64,000 nucleotides of DNA from Synechococcus sp. CBW1004 (GCF_015840715.1 NZ_CP060397.1:2562686-2626685), one strand, 5' to 3'; positions 1 through 8,214 are shown, counted from the stretch's first letter. Numbers and translations are program-made. The notes: a model not told the origin generated them from the letters alone.

Positions 1-259
1 CGAAGGCATCCAGATCCGGATCAGCGAGGAGCTCTTCGGCTGCGCTGTAGCGCCTGGGCACCCGATGCCGATCGGCCACTTCGCACCGCCGTTCGACGTT
101 GGTATCGGCGATGGCCGCCAGTTGCACCTCTGGGAGAGCAGCCAACACCGCCGCGTGGAGCTGGCCGAAGCGGCCGACACCGAGCAGTCCGACCCGCAAG
201 GGCGCAGAAGCGTCGATCACAGGAAGCCGCAGAGATCGGCAGCCATCCAGCGGCGCCAT
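1..259 (-). CDS. Gfo/Idh/MocA-family oxidoreductase, N-terminal part (runs off window)
   Basis: Reading the minus strand from the ATG at 259-257 gives 86 codons that run off the left edge. After about 20 residues comes a Rossmann beta-alpha-beta start (LRVGLLGVGRFGQLHAAVLA), followed by a second strand ending in IADTN and a segment ending in EELLADPDLDAF. This is the usual N-terminus of NAD(P)-dependent Gfo/Idh/MocA sugar or inositol dehydrogenases. The substrate cannot be inferred because the C-terminal domain is missing. A GTG about 14 codons further in is an alternative start. Confidence 0.75.
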   Translation of the reverse strand, partial: MAPLDGCRSLRLPVIDASAPLRVGLLGVGRFGQLHAAVLAALPEVQLAAIADTNVERRCEVADRHRVPRRYSAAEELLADPDLDAF

Positions 260-416
260 GCTCCTGGCTGATCAGCAGGGTCAGCCTGCGACGATCTCAG
301 CTGGGGATGGCTTTCCGTCCACCGGCGGCCTGAGTGACGGGGGCGGTTGGCTGGTTGGACCATGTAAAAGCCTTCCAGGCCGGCGCATGCGAACGATGAT
401 CCTGGCTCTCCGTTGC

Positions 417-707
417 TCAGCTCACGACAACCGGTCCCTCTTCGGCGTTGGTGGCCGGGGGGATCAGGTTCGGATGCTGGGCCACCCATGCTGCCGCCAG
501 CCGATTCGATTCAACAGCCCCCTCCTTGGATGTGAAGACGCTGAGAGAAATCATGCGACCGCCAGATTCGCCAACATCGACAAAGCAGTAACTCACGAAG
601 CCTGGAATGTTTTTCTGCGCAGGCAGAAATGATGCCGCGACCTCCTTGATGATCTCAGCAGCATTCTCAATCCCTTCGTACTGCCTCAGGGTTGCATACA
701 TCGTCAT
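417..707 (-). CDS. Small ABM-like (antibiotic biosynthesis monooxygenase fold) protein
   Basis: A 96-residue protein. It starts with a strand (MTMYATLRQYEG), continues with a helix rich in A/E/I and the phrase IPGFVSYCFVDVGESGGRMISLSVF, and ends with a helix containing SNRLAAAWVAQH. This length and strand-helix pattern fit single-domain dimeric ferredoxin-like ABM proteins, which may act as small oxygenases or only bind ligands. No catalytic residue can be named. It stands alone: the IS element lies just upstream and a truncated dehydrogenase lies downstream on the same strand. Confidence 0.65.
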   Translation of the reverse strand: MTMYATLRQYEGIENAAEIIKEVAASFLPAQKNIPGFVSYCFVDVGESGGRMISLSVFTSKEGAVESNRLAAAWVAQHPNLIPPATNAEEGPVVVS

Positions 708-757
708 TCCTGCAAAACATCCTCAACTTAGCGCCCTGCCGCAAGCGCCAGGGCCCC

Positions 758-777
758 CAGGGCCGCCTAAAAGTGTG
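758..777 (+). repeat. IS terminal inverted repeat, left end
   Basis: The 20 bases CAGGGCCGCCTAAAAGTGTG are the exact reverse complement of the right end at 2061-2080. The transposase stop codon (complement of 779-781) lies one base inside this repeat, which is typical of compact insertion sequences. Confidence 0.93.
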
Positions 778-778
778 A

Positions 779-1998
779 TCAGGTCGAGCCCGCTCGGCCG
801 GCCACGCCTCCGAGCGCTAGCATTCCCTTGATGTCGTAGGCCAGCTCCCGCAGGCCTTGGCGGATCGAGCGGTAGCCGCCGCGCCGCAGCAGGTTCATCA
901 CGATGGTGCGCAGGAAGGCGAACACCGGGGCCCCGATCCGGTTGGCGTAGCGATGGGCGTCCTCACCCAGTTGGGCGTCGCGAGCCCAGTGCCATTCGTT
1001 CTCAATGCTCCAGCGCTGCCGGATAAGGCGCAGCAAGGCTTCTGGGGTGGTGCGGATGCTGGTGAGGAATAGGTGTCGCCGCACGCTGCGCTTGCCCTTG
1101 CGGGTCTGGGTGCCTGTGATCACCTCCACGATCCAGGCACTGCCCGGCCAGTTGGCCTTGATGTGCTCCGGTGCCTCTTTGGCTTGGAGCTCCCAGGTGG
1201 TATCGCGGCCGTGCTTCTCCTCCTGATCCGTTGCCGTGAAAGGGATCTTGCGCTTTCCCTCGAACTGGCAGCCGATCTGGCGGTAGAGGGTCTTCTGGTT
1301 GGACTTGACGGTCAGGAGCACGTCGGCCCCCTGGGCGAGGCACCATCGAAAAACGACTGGGTGGTGTGGAGCGCATCCGCCTGGATCAGCACGCCATTGA
1401 GATCCAGGCTGCTGAGCAGCTCTTTCAGTGCCGCACGTTCACTGGATTCATGCGTGTCGTAGGTCTTCTGGGCGAGGGCGACGCCAAGAGCCCGGGCGTA
1501 CACCGTGACCTGGGCCACAAAACGGTGGTTGCCGTCGTCCGTCTCGATGGCTGAGCCCTGTCCGCCGACAATGAAGTTGGCCGGCGGCCAAGGGGGTTGA
1601 CGCGGGACAGAGCCCCGCAGGGTTTTCCCGTCACAGACCAACTGGTCCAGATGGTCCTCCCCACCTGGGATCTGGCTGATCATCCAGGCCTGGAGCACCT
1701 GGCCGAACTCCTGCAGGTGGGCCTTATTGAACAGGTACAGGAAGGTGGCATCGGAGGGCCAGCGCTTGAAGTCCAGGCCGAGCGCCTGGTTCAGCGCCTC
1801 TCGGTGCCGCCTGGCAAACGCCTCGAGATCCCGGGAACTCCGGCAGCCACTCAGGATCCCGAGCACCGCCACCAGCAGCAGGAACCACTGCGGGTAGCGG
1901 ACCCCACGGCGGTAGCGACCATCGGGGATGGCCTTGAGAAAGCTGATCAGGTCATCCGGTGCGGGCTGATCAACTGCAGCAGAACGGGTTTCGGGCAT
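779..1998 (-). pseudogene. ISAs1-family transposase, frameshifted
   Basis: The first reading frame (ATG at 1998, or further upstream at 2055) carries the N-terminal ISAs1 segment and two catalytic Asp regions (LVCDGKTLRGS and LIQADALHT). It then runs out of frame near 1349. The second frame continues to 779 with LLTVKSNQKTLYRQI and the Glu region RWSIENEWHWARD. The switch falls at a five-T run (1349-1353 on the complement). One extra T, or a -1 slip, would join the two halves as in intact relatives. The run is only a partial match to a slippery heptamer (G TTT TTC), so a true mutation or a homopolymer sequencing error is more likely than programmed frameshifting. All DDE residues are still present across the two frames. 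Confidence 0.87.
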
Positions 1999-2060
1999 TG
2001 GGGGCACTGAGACCCGCCGAGCGAACCCAATGCTGACAGCCCCGCCAAGGGCCACTGGGA

Positions 2061-2080
2061 CACACTTTTAGGCGGCCCTG
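2061..2080 (-). repeat. IS terminal inverted repeat, right end
   Basis: Exact reverse complement of 758-777. It marks the right end of the ISAs1-like element, about 60 bases upstream of the likely transposase start, so the transposase promoter must lie at or just inside this end. Confidence 0.93.
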
Positions 2081-2397
2081 CCTGAGAAGCGACGAGATCG
2101 AACTCCTGGCCGAGGAGTCTCTGGGAAACCCCTCGGATGCATGCCTGGGAGTGCGGAGATCCCGGTTGCCGCAAGGGGCTGCTGCTTCCAATTGGCGACC
2201 GGTTTTCCAGCCCTTCCCTGGCCGAATGAACTTAATTTCTACCGATTTTGCTGGCCGTAGCTTGCGGGTGTGGACAGTGGACAACGAGACGCTGCAGCAG
2301 GACAACAACGAGCTGAACAGTGATGCCTTGGCAGAGCCGGCGATGGCCGGTGGCGTCTTTGCTCCTGGCACTCCCTCCGGTTGCTGCCCCTGTCGCC
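2081..2397. other. Intergenic stretch between IS and cupin gene
   Basis: About 317 bases with no convincing gene. It is less GC-rich than its neighbours in the middle (around 2220-2320). A plus-strand open frame crosses it, but I recognise no protein pattern in it and it overlaps the cupin gene on the opposite strand. It could hold remnants of whatever the insertion sequence entered. Confidence 0.5.
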
Positions 2398-2877
2398 TCA
2401 GGGTGCGGAGACCGGAACGATGTCGACCACCAGGGCCCGGGCTGGGGTGGTGCCCTGATTGCGCCACCAATGGCTGACACCGGTGGCTTCGAAGACCGCC
2501 TCTCCAGGACCGATCACCCTGGGGGTGAACCCGGGGCCACGCCATTCCGTCATCTGGCCCTCGAGGATGTAGGCCACCCCGGGGCGCTGGTCATGGCGGT
2601 GCAGGGTGATGCTGCCTCCCGGGGCAATGGTCAGTGCCCGCAGGCGCAGCTCCCGCCCCTGCAGGGCAGGGAAGTCGTGATCGAGCGGCTGGCCGCCGAG
2701 GCGCCTGACCGCCACTCCCACCTGGGCGGTCGGAGCTCCCGGCACCGGCGCCAGCTGCTCGTGACCTGGAGCCACAACGGGACCCTGCTGGCTGAGGGCC
2801 GGAGCGCCGCAGACGACCAGGGCGGCAACGGGCAGAAGCGCGGCGTAGAAGCCGAGCGGGCATGCTGGCTGGATCAT
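2398..2877 (-). CDS. Exported single-domain cupin protein
   Basis: A 159-residue protein. Residues 1-30 form a signal-peptide-like stretch (short polar start, hydrophobic core FYAALLPVAALVVCGAPALS). Residues 80-155 form a cupin barrel, with the first metal-binding motif around HRHDQRPGVAYILEG and the second around GEAVFEATGVSHWWRN. The first motif supplies two His in an HxH-like spacing and a Glu, and the second supplies one His, so a bound metal is plausible. Such small periplasmic cupins are poorly characterised and the substrate is unknown. The start at 2877 was chosen because it gives a clean signal peptide; the frame stays open further upstream without one. Confidence 0.72.
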   Translation of the reverse strand: MIQPACPLGFYAALLPVAALVVCGAPALSQQGPVVAPGHEQLAPVPGAPTAQVGVAVRRLGGQPLDHDFPALQGRELRLRALTIAPGGSITLHRHDQRPGVAYILEGQMTEWRGPGFTPRVIGPGEAVFEATGVSHWWRNQGTTPARALVVDIVPVSAP

Positions 2878-2945
2878 CGAACCTGCCTTCAGGCAAAGAG
2901 CCGGAAGGTCCACTGTGCCGTGACCATGACCGCGGCAGGCTCGCC

Positions 2946-4748
2946 TCAGTTCTGATGAAAGCTCGGCGCCAGGCCGTACACCGGCGTGTCGAGGCCGGCC
3001 AGGCGCGCCTTGAGCTGCAGGGCCAGATACAGGGAGTAGTGGCGGCACTGGTGCAGGTTGCCGCCGTGGATCCAGAGGTTGTCCACCTGGGTGGGCTTCC
3101 ACATGTTGCGCAGCTCCCCCTCCCAGGGGCCCGGATCCTTGGGGGTGCCTGAGCCCATCCCCCACACCTTGCCCACCGTGTCGGCCACCTCGGGCGAGAT
3201 CAGATCCGCCAGGAAGCGATTCATCGAGCCGTAGCCGGTGGCGTACACCACCAGATCGGCCTCCAGCTCACTGCCGTCATTGAGCACCACCGTGTGGGGC
3301 GTGAGCCGCTCAATCTGCACGCCGCTGCGCAGCTTGATCCGGCCATCGGCCACCAGCTCCGAGGCGCCCACATCGAGGTAATAGCCCGAACCCCGCCGCA
3401 GGAACTTCATGAACACGCCCGAGTCGTCGGCGCCGAAATCGAGCAGGAAGCCGGCCTGCTCCAACCGCTGATAGAGCTCGGCATACTCGACGCGCATCGC
3501 GTCGTAGATCGGCTTCTGCCACTGGGGCAGCAGCTTGTAGGGAATCGAGGCGATCGTCATGTCCGACTGATGGGGGGTGATGCCCCGCTGCAGCGCCTGC
3601 TCCGAATAGGAGCCGGCGAAGGCCAGCTTCTCCAGCGCCGGCACCGGCGCGATCAGCGTGGAGCTGCGCTGCAACATCGTCACCTCCTCGGCCCCCGCCT
3701 CCCAGAGGGCAGCGGCGATGTCGTGGGCGGAGTTGTTGGAGCCCACCACCACGCAGCGCTTACCGCGATAGGCATCGGGGCCGGGATGGGCACTGGAGTG
3801 GTGCTGCTCACCGGCGAAGCTCTCAGCGCCAGGGATCTGCGGCACGCTCGGATAGCCCGACACCCCCAAGGCCATCACCAGGTGACGGGGGCGCAGCTCC
3901 ACCGGCTGGCCATCGCGCTCGGTGCTCACCAGCCAGCGACCTTCAGCCGGATCGAAGCGGGCACTGCGGACCGGCGAACCACCCCAGACGTTCAGCCCCA
4001 TCACGCTCACGTAAGCCTCCATCCAGTCGGCCAGCTGATCCTTGGGGGTGTAGAGGGGCCAGCCCTCGGGGAAAGGGAGATAGGGGAAATGGCAGTAGTG
4101 AACGGGATCGTGCAGACAGAGGCTCTTGTAACGGCGTCGCCAGTGGTCACCCGGGCGGGGCTGCTTCTCCAGCACCAGGGCCGACACCTCCAGGTGACGG
4201 AGACGGGCGGCGAGGCTCAGGCCGGCCTGGCCGCCGCCCACGATCACCACATCCGGTTGCTCCGTCACTCCCAGGGCCTGCCGCTCCCCCTCGCGGCGCT
4301 CAGCCCACGACTGCCGCCCGGGATGGACGCCGTGCTGGGCGCCGGCCGGCCGCCGCTCGCGCACCCGCTCCTCGTGGCCCTTCAGTTCATCGAGGGCGGT
4401 GAACAGGGTCCAGGCGCGGCCATCGCGCAGGCGCAAGTGGCCGCTGCAGCGCCCCACCCGCGTTTCGAAACCGAACCAGGCCTCCACCCGGCCGCCGGCC
4501 TCGCTGGCCTCGCCCCTGAGCTGGAAGCCATGGGGCGCCACATCCGCCAGGCGGGCCGCCAGCATGGCCGCGATGGCCTCGGGCCCCTCCTCGGTGCGGA
4601 GGTTCCAGGTGAACGCCACCAGATCGCGCCAGAAGCATTCCGGGCCAAACAGCGCCACCACGGCCTGGGGGTCGCCACCCGCCAAAGCAGCCGCGAACGA
4701 ACTCAGCCACGCTTCGGCAGTGGTCGTGGGAGACGGGATCGGCGCCAT
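2946..4748 (-). CDS. NTF2-like domain fused to flavin-containing monooxygenase
   Basis: A 600-residue protein. Residues 1 to about 120 resemble a SnoaL/NTF2-like domain (start MAPIPSPTTTAEAWLSSFAAALAGGD, then FWRDLVAFTWNLRTEEG). A charged linker follows. The rest is a group B flavin monooxygenase: FAD-binding VVIVGGGQAGLSLAARL, the FxGxxxH signature FAGEQHHSSAHPG, and the NADPH-binding Rossmann VVVGSNNSAHDIAAAL. It should oxygenate a soft nucleophile or a ketone using NADPH and O2; the substrate is unknown. The ATG at 4748 was chosen because homology-like sequence begins there, although the frame stays open to about 5144. The preceding gene on the same strand (5098-5538) lies about 350 bases upstream, so it probably has its own promoter. 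Confidence 0.88.
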   Translation of the reverse strand: MAPIPSPTTTAEAWLSSFAAALAGGDPQAVVALFGPECFWRDLVAFTWNLRTEEGPEAIAAMLAARLADVAPHGFQLRGEASEAGGRVEAWFGFETRVGRCSGHLRLRDGRAWTLFTALDELKGHEERVRERRPAGAQHGVHPGRQSWAERREGERQALGVTEQPDVVIVGGGQAGLSLAARLRHLEVSALVLEKQPRPGDHWRRRYKSLCLHDPVHYCHFPYLPFPEGWPLYTPKDQLADWMEAYVSVMGLNVWGGSPVRSARFDPAEGRWLVSTERDGQPVELRPRHLVMALGVSGYPSVPQIPGAESFAGEQHHSSAHPGPDAYRGKRCVVVGSNNSAHDIAAALWEAGAEEVTMLQRSSTLIAPVPALEKLAFAGSYSEQALQRGITPHQSDMTIASIPYKLLPQWQKPIYDAMRVEYAELYQRLEQAGFLLDFGADDSGVFMKFLRRGSGYYLDVGASELVADGRIKLRSGVQIERLTPHTVVLNDGSELEADLVVYATGYGSMNRFLADLISPEVADTVGKVWGMGSGTPKDPGPWEGELRNMWKPTQVDNLWIHGGNLHQCRHYSLYLALQLKARLAGLDTPVYGLAPSFHQN

Positions 4749-5097
4749 TGAGAACGGAAGCGGGATGGACCAAGCCTGAACCGCCCCGCTGGTGAGATCG
4801 CCCGATGCAACCGTTCCACACAGTGGGGAAGGCGACGGATACCGGCTCCATGCCGCGGATACCCTGGCAGGCCTGAGGCCGGGGATCTGGGCACCATCGC
4901 CAGCCGCGCCCGATCGAGCATCGCAGGCTTCGGCATTGGCCCTGAGCCCACTCCCCGCACGGTGGCCACGCCGCCGCCGGGGCCGGAGGAGCAGCTGGTG
5001 GCCGAAACCCGACGGATCGAGGCGCTCTTCGCCCGAGAGAAACCCTTGGCAGCGGAGACGAGCATGGCGAAACGCCACCGCCCGGACAACCTGGCGC
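4749..5097. other. Intergenic stretch upstream of the monooxygenase
   Basis: About 350 bases without a gene I can support. A plus-strand frame through 4860-5110 reads protein-like for a while (for example EEQLVAETRRIEALFAREK) but has no good start and runs into the yjbQ gene on the opposite strand. The minus-strand open frame here is rich in Arg, Ser and Pro, like a shadow. Promoter sequence for the monooxygenase must lie here. Confidence 0.4.
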
Positions 5098-5538
5098 TCA
5101 GCCCCACAGCTGCACCAGCACCTCCCGCTGGCGCGGGCCATCAAGCTCCACCAACAGCACCGCCTGGTAACGCCCCAGCCCCAGCCGACCCGCCACCACC
5201 GGCAGGCTGAGGTGGTTGCCCAGCAGCAGGGCGATCAGGTGGCTGTGCGCGTTGCGCGGCTCATCGGGGGCGACGTCGGGCCGCAGGTGCAGATCGTTGT
5301 GCAGCCAGGGCCCATCGGCCGGCACCAGCTCCAGGAAGAAGCGTTCGATGTCGGCCAGCAGCCGCTCCTCGTTCTCGTTCACCACCAGTGCCGTGGTGGT
5401 GTGCTGCCCGGCCGCCACCAGCAGGCCGTCACCCAAACCGGCGCGCGCCACCAAAGCCTGAAGCTCGGCGGTGATGTCGTGGCAGCGGAACGGGCCGGCG
5501 GTGGCCAGCTGCAGCCGGTGGGTGAGCAGGGTGGCCAT
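5098..5538 (-). CDS. yjbQ: YjbQ family protein (UPF0047)
   Basis: A 146-residue protein, the normal length for the YjbQ/UPF0047 family. The family signature is present: GQHTTTALVVNENEERLLADIERF in the first half, WLHNDLHLRPD and NAHSHLIALLLG in the middle, and LGRYQAVLLVELDGPR at the end. Conserved His residues cluster as expected for its small barrel fold. Members have weak thiamin-phosphate-synthase-like activity, but the physiological role is unsettled. The start MATLLTHRLQL at 5538 fits family length better than the in-frame upstream start at 5604. The next gene is divergent and starts 105 bases away. Confidence 0.88.
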   Translation of the reverse strand: MATLLTHRLQLATAGPFRCHDITAELQALVARAGLGDGLLVAAGQHTTTALVVNENEERLLADIERFFLELVPADGPWLHNDLHLRPDVAPDEPRNAHSHLIALLLGNHLSLPVVAGRLGLGRYQAVLLVELDGPRQREVLVQLWG

Positions 5539-5642
5539 GGGATGTCGCTGGTGGAGGGCATCCTCACCGGGGGAAGGCCGCGGCATCGCCGGCACGACGA
5601 GCATGGACCAGGGTTATCGCAGAGAAACCGGAGAACCGCACG

Positions 5643-6680
5643 ATGTCGCAGACCGTTCGCGTTCCTGGTCGTGCCTGCCTGCTGGGTGAACACTGCGACT
5701 GGTGGGGAGGAGCCAGCCTGACGGTGCCCCTGGAGCAGGGCATCCGGGTGAACGCCAATCCCGCCGAACGCGGCCTGCACCTGAAGACAACGCTTGAGGG
5801 CCAGACACTGGAGGGACACTGGCCCATCGATGGCGGCGTCGATCCCGCAGGAGGTGCCCTGCGGTTCGTACCGGCAGCCGCCGCAGCGCTGCGAGCAAGG
5901 CAGATTGCCATCCCGGCCGTGCAGCTCACGGTGGAAGCCGATCTCCCCGCCGGGAGGGGGTTGTCGTCATCGGCGGCGTTCTGTGTGGCCGTGCTGGATG
6001 CCCTGGTCCGGCACGCCGGCTGCCGCCTGGAGGATCGGGAGCTGGCGGCGCTGGCCACCCATGTGGAACGGGATCTGCTCGGCGTGGCCTGTGGCCCCCT
6101 CGATCCGATCGCCTGCGTGTCGCGCGAACCGATCCTGCTGCGCTGGGGGAACGACGGAACCGTGTCGATCACAACGATCCAGCCGGCGCAGACCCTGCAT
6201 CTGGTTGTGGCCTCTTTTGCATCACCGCGAAACACAGCCGCCATCCTGCAGGCGTTGCAAGACCACGCACGCGGCCAGGCAGCGTCAGACCTGGATCCCC
6301 AGGCGGTGGCTGCCGTGCGGGCAGCCTTGGCCACCTTTGCCACTGAAGCCGAACAAGGAGCAGTGGCCCTGCGTGGCGGCGAGGCCACGGGCCTCGGGCG
6401 GGCGATGGATCGCTGTCAGCAGGCCTATGACCACATGGCTGCGCTGCTGCCGGCCCTGCAAGCCGCGGCTCTGGCGCGGGCCGTGCAAGGGTTGAAGGCG
6501 GGCGGAGCTCTGGGGGCGAAGTTCAGCGGAGCGGGCGGCGATGGCAGCGTGATCGCCCTCTATCAGGACCCCCACGCAGCCAGAGAGGGGCAGGCGTGGT
6601 TGGGTGGGCTGGAGGGCGTGCAGGCCTGGATCTGCAGGATCCAACGCCGGCCTGGGGCTCATGCAGCGGCAGCAGGCTGA
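5643..6680 (+). CDS. GHMP-family sugar kinase (galactokinase-like)
   Basis: A 345-residue protein. GHMP motif 1 is near the N-terminus (VPGRACLLGEHCDWWGG, resembling the galactokinase GEHxDY.GG signature). Motif 2, the phosphate-binding loop, is at about residue 100 (PAGRGLSSSAAFCVAVLDAL). Motif 3 is near the C-terminus (GALGAKFSGAGGDGSVIAL). The protein should phosphorylate a small hydroxylated substrate with ATP, most likely a sugar at C1, but Cys replaces Thr in the sugar-binding motif, so galactose is not assured. The neighbours do not indicate a pathway. Confidence 0.82.
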   Translation: MSQTVRVPGRACLLGEHCDWWGGASLTVPLEQGIRVNANPAERGLHLKTTLEGQTLEGHWPIDGGVDPAGGALRFVPAAAAALRARQIAIPAVQLTVEADLPAGRGLSSSAAFCVAVLDALVRHAGCRLEDRELAALATHVERDLLGVACGPLDPIACVSREPILLRWGNDGTVSITTIQPAQTLHLVVASFASPRNTAAILQALQDHARGQAASDLDPQAVAAVRAALATFATEAEQGAVALRGGEATGLGRAMDRCQQAYDHMAALLPALQAAALARAVQGLKAGGALGAKFSGAGGDGSVIALYQDPHAAREGQAWLGGLEGVQAWICRIQRRPGAHAAAAG

Positions 6681-6869
6681 CAAAACCAGCACGCGCATCA
6701 TCGGCTGGCTCGATCTCGGCCACCCCGTGCCGCAACGCAAGTGAGGGCGGCGACTGCGGGGCTATCGGGCGGTGGGCCACGCGCTGCTTGCAGATCAGCT
6801 ATCGATGGAAGGAGCCTCACCAGAACCTTCTCACAGACCTTCTCACATCCAAGGATGAAGGAGCATGAG

Positions 6870-6890
6870 ACTGACTGCAGCACAGTCAGT
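6870..6890. repeat. Perfect 8-bp inverted repeat beside tRNA remnant
   Basis: ACTGACTG at 6870-6877 and CAGTCAGT at 6883-6890 are reverse complements around five bases. There is no T tract on either side, so it is not a convincing terminator. It lies about 15 bases before the tRNA-Gly remnant and may be a recombinase or regulator binding site; that is inference only. Confidence 0.5.
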
Positions 6891-6904
6891 TCAGTCCATC
6901 AATC

Positions 6905-6953
6905 GAGAAGCTTCCCAAGCTGAACGTCGCCGGTTCGAGTCCGGTCACCCGCT
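6905..6953 (+). tRNA. 3' part of tRNA-Gly(CCC), no 5' half
   Basis: The sequence reads as part of an anticodon arm with loop TTCCCAA (anticodon CCC at 6914-6916). It continues with a variable region, a perfect T arm (GCCGG at 6929-6933, TTCGAGT loop, CCGGT at 6941-6945 with one G-T pair), the acceptor 3' strand CACCCGC at 6946-6952, and discriminator T. The matching acceptor 5' strand GCGGGTG and the D arm are not found in the preceding 80 bases, so this is a fragment and not a working gene. Tyrosine recombinases commonly integrate at tRNA 3' ends and leave such fragments at the far boundary of the element. Confidence 0.8.
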
Positions 6954-7159
6954 TGTCAAGTCAGGCCTGAAGGTCTGGGAAGTTCACCTGAGCCTTTTCC
7001 TTTTCTGCTGCGTTTTGCCGGGAGTCGAGTCAGACGGGATCTGAAGCCGCAGGTTGCATTCGGGCTTTGGCTCCCTCCCCGCAGACTGGCTGCTCCTGCG
7101 GTCTCTGTGGTGGGCCCGCCACTTGCGTCCAGGCTCGACCTTCCTCTCTGCTGCAGTGA

Positions 7160-7573
7160 TCACTTCATCCAGAGATCCCAGAGCTGGCTGTAGACCTCGT
7201 AGGTGGCGTCATTATTGACACCGGAGACGGCGATCGCGCCCATGCCGTTGCGGGCATCGCACTCGAACACCACCGAGATGTTCTCGGTGGGGTGGTCGGC
7301 CGACCAGCCGTTCTGCACATCCCGACCGGCGTCGTTCTTGTAGGTCATCGACGTGATGTCCTGCTGCTTCATGCCGACCCGGATCAGGACATCACGGGTG
7401 TTCTTGAGGCAATCGGCCTGCGACGTGCTGACCACGAAGCTGTTGGCGTACAGGGAGGGTCCCGCCTGGGCGCTGAGCGGAGCCAGCAGTGAAGCCGCCC
7501 AGCCGAGGATGGCCAGTGCAGCGACCTTCTGGCGAGCAGGATTCCGGGGGATCTGACGTGTGTGCATCCGCAT
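7160..7573 (-). CDS. Exported hypothetical protein
   Basis: A 137-residue protein. Residues 1-37 form a signal peptide (basic start with several Arg and Lys, core VAALAILGWAASLLAPLSAQA, likely cleavage after AQA). The mature part contains two Cys (SQADCLKNTRD and VVFECDARNGMG), which could form a disulfide in the periplasm or thylakoid lumen. I do not recognise a characterised family. It lies just downstream of the truncated ndhH copy and so may represent the chromosome that originally followed ndhH. ATG at 7567 is an equally good start. Confidence 0.72.
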   Translation of the reverse strand: MRMHTRQIPRNPARQKVAALAILGWAASLLAPLSAQAGPSLYANSFVVSTSQADCLKNTRDVLIRVGMKQQDITSMTYKNDAGRDVQNGWSADHPTENISVVFECDARNGMGAIAVSGVNNDATYEVYSQLWDLWMK

Positions 7574-7681
7574 GACACTGCAGGTGCCAAGTCTATCCCT
7601 GTTGATCTGTTGATTCAGCAGCCAGACAGCCGCCGGTCAACGTGGATAGACCGGCGGCGGTGCCTGTCTCCGTTGTCCGGA

Positions 7682-8214
7682 TCAGCGGTCCACCGACCCC
7701 ATGATCACGTCGATGGAGCCGAGGATGGCCATGATGTCGGCCACCTTGTTGCCCTTGAGGATGTGGGGCAGGTTCTGGAGGTTGTTGAGATCTGCCGCGC
7801 GGATCTTGAAGCGCCAGGGGGTGACGTCGTCGTTGCCCTGGATGAACACGCCGATCTCGCCTTTGCCGGATTCGAGGCGGGTATAAAGCTCGCCGCTGGG
7901 GATCTTGAAGGTGGGTGCCACCTTCTTGGCGACGTACTGATAATCGAAGCCGGACCACTCACTGCCCTTGCCTTCGGCCATGCGCCGCGCCTCCAGGTTT
8001 TCGGTGGGGCCGCCGGGGATCATCTCGATCGCCTGGCGCAGGATCTTGAGCGCTTCGCGCATCTCCTGGATGCGCACGCGATAGCGGGCGAAGCAGTCGC
8101 CCTCCTTCTCCCAGGCGATGTTCCAGTCGAAGTCGTCGTGGTACGCGAGGTGATCCACCTTGCACAGATCCCAGGGCACGCCGGAAGCGCGCAGCATCGG
8201 GCCCGGACAGGCAC
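7682..8214 (-). pseudogene. ndhH: Truncated ndhH copy (3' end only)
   Basis: This fragment encodes the last ~172 residues of NdhH and ends at the same stop codon as the complete gene at 15762-16946. From the stop back to the codon for MLRASG the two copies align without gaps (offset 8080). I counted about 39 mismatches in ~516 positions by hand, with differences denser towards the 5' side. One extra C at about 8198 on the plus strand then shifts the frame, and similarity fades at about 8214. Protein differences include LAYHDD for ECYDD and FIQG for FILG. It lacks the first ~220 residues and cannot make a working subunit. Confidence 0.93.
7682..8214 (-). repeat. Direct repeat A (ndhH 3' end)
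   Basis: Left member of a ~533-bp imperfect direct repeat; the right member is 15762-16293. Similarity starts exactly at the ndhH stop codon, and the flanking bases on the other side of the stop differ. Together the repeats bracket about 7.5 kb of polysaccharide genes. Confidence 0.93.

Larger units (their letters stand above)
758..2080. mobile_element. ISAs1-family insertion sequence, 1323 bp
   Basis: The element is bounded by perfect 20-bp inverted repeats at 758-777 and 2061-2080 and is filled by one transposase reading region on the minus strand. The transposase has the DDE signs of the ISAs1 (H-repeat) family. The size matches that family (about 1.2-1.4 kb). The ten bases outside each end (748-757 and 2081-2090) are not alike, so no target duplication is visible. 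That points to an old insertion or to rearrangement at one end. Confidence 0.9.
6681..7159. other. Non-coding stretch with short repeats, hairpin and tRNA remnant
   Basis: About 480 bases without a gene. The 10-mer CCTTCTCACA occurs twice, at 6826-6835 and 6838-6847. A perfect inverted repeat follows at 6870-6890, and then the 3' part of a tRNA-Gly at 6905-6953. The remainder to 7159 shows nothing I can name. Short direct repeats, a hairpin and a partial tRNA together are suggestive of an old recombination junction. Confidence 0.6.

Noticed and set aside
2082-2480. Possible gene interrupted by the IS at its right end
   Set aside because: The plus-strand frame continues from the IS edge but shows no family features, and there is no matching gene part at the left edge.
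4860-5210. Plus-strand protein-like stretch upstream of yjbQ
   Set aside because: It reads like a plausible helix for about 25 residues but has no good start, no recognisable family, and enters yjbQ on the opposite strand.
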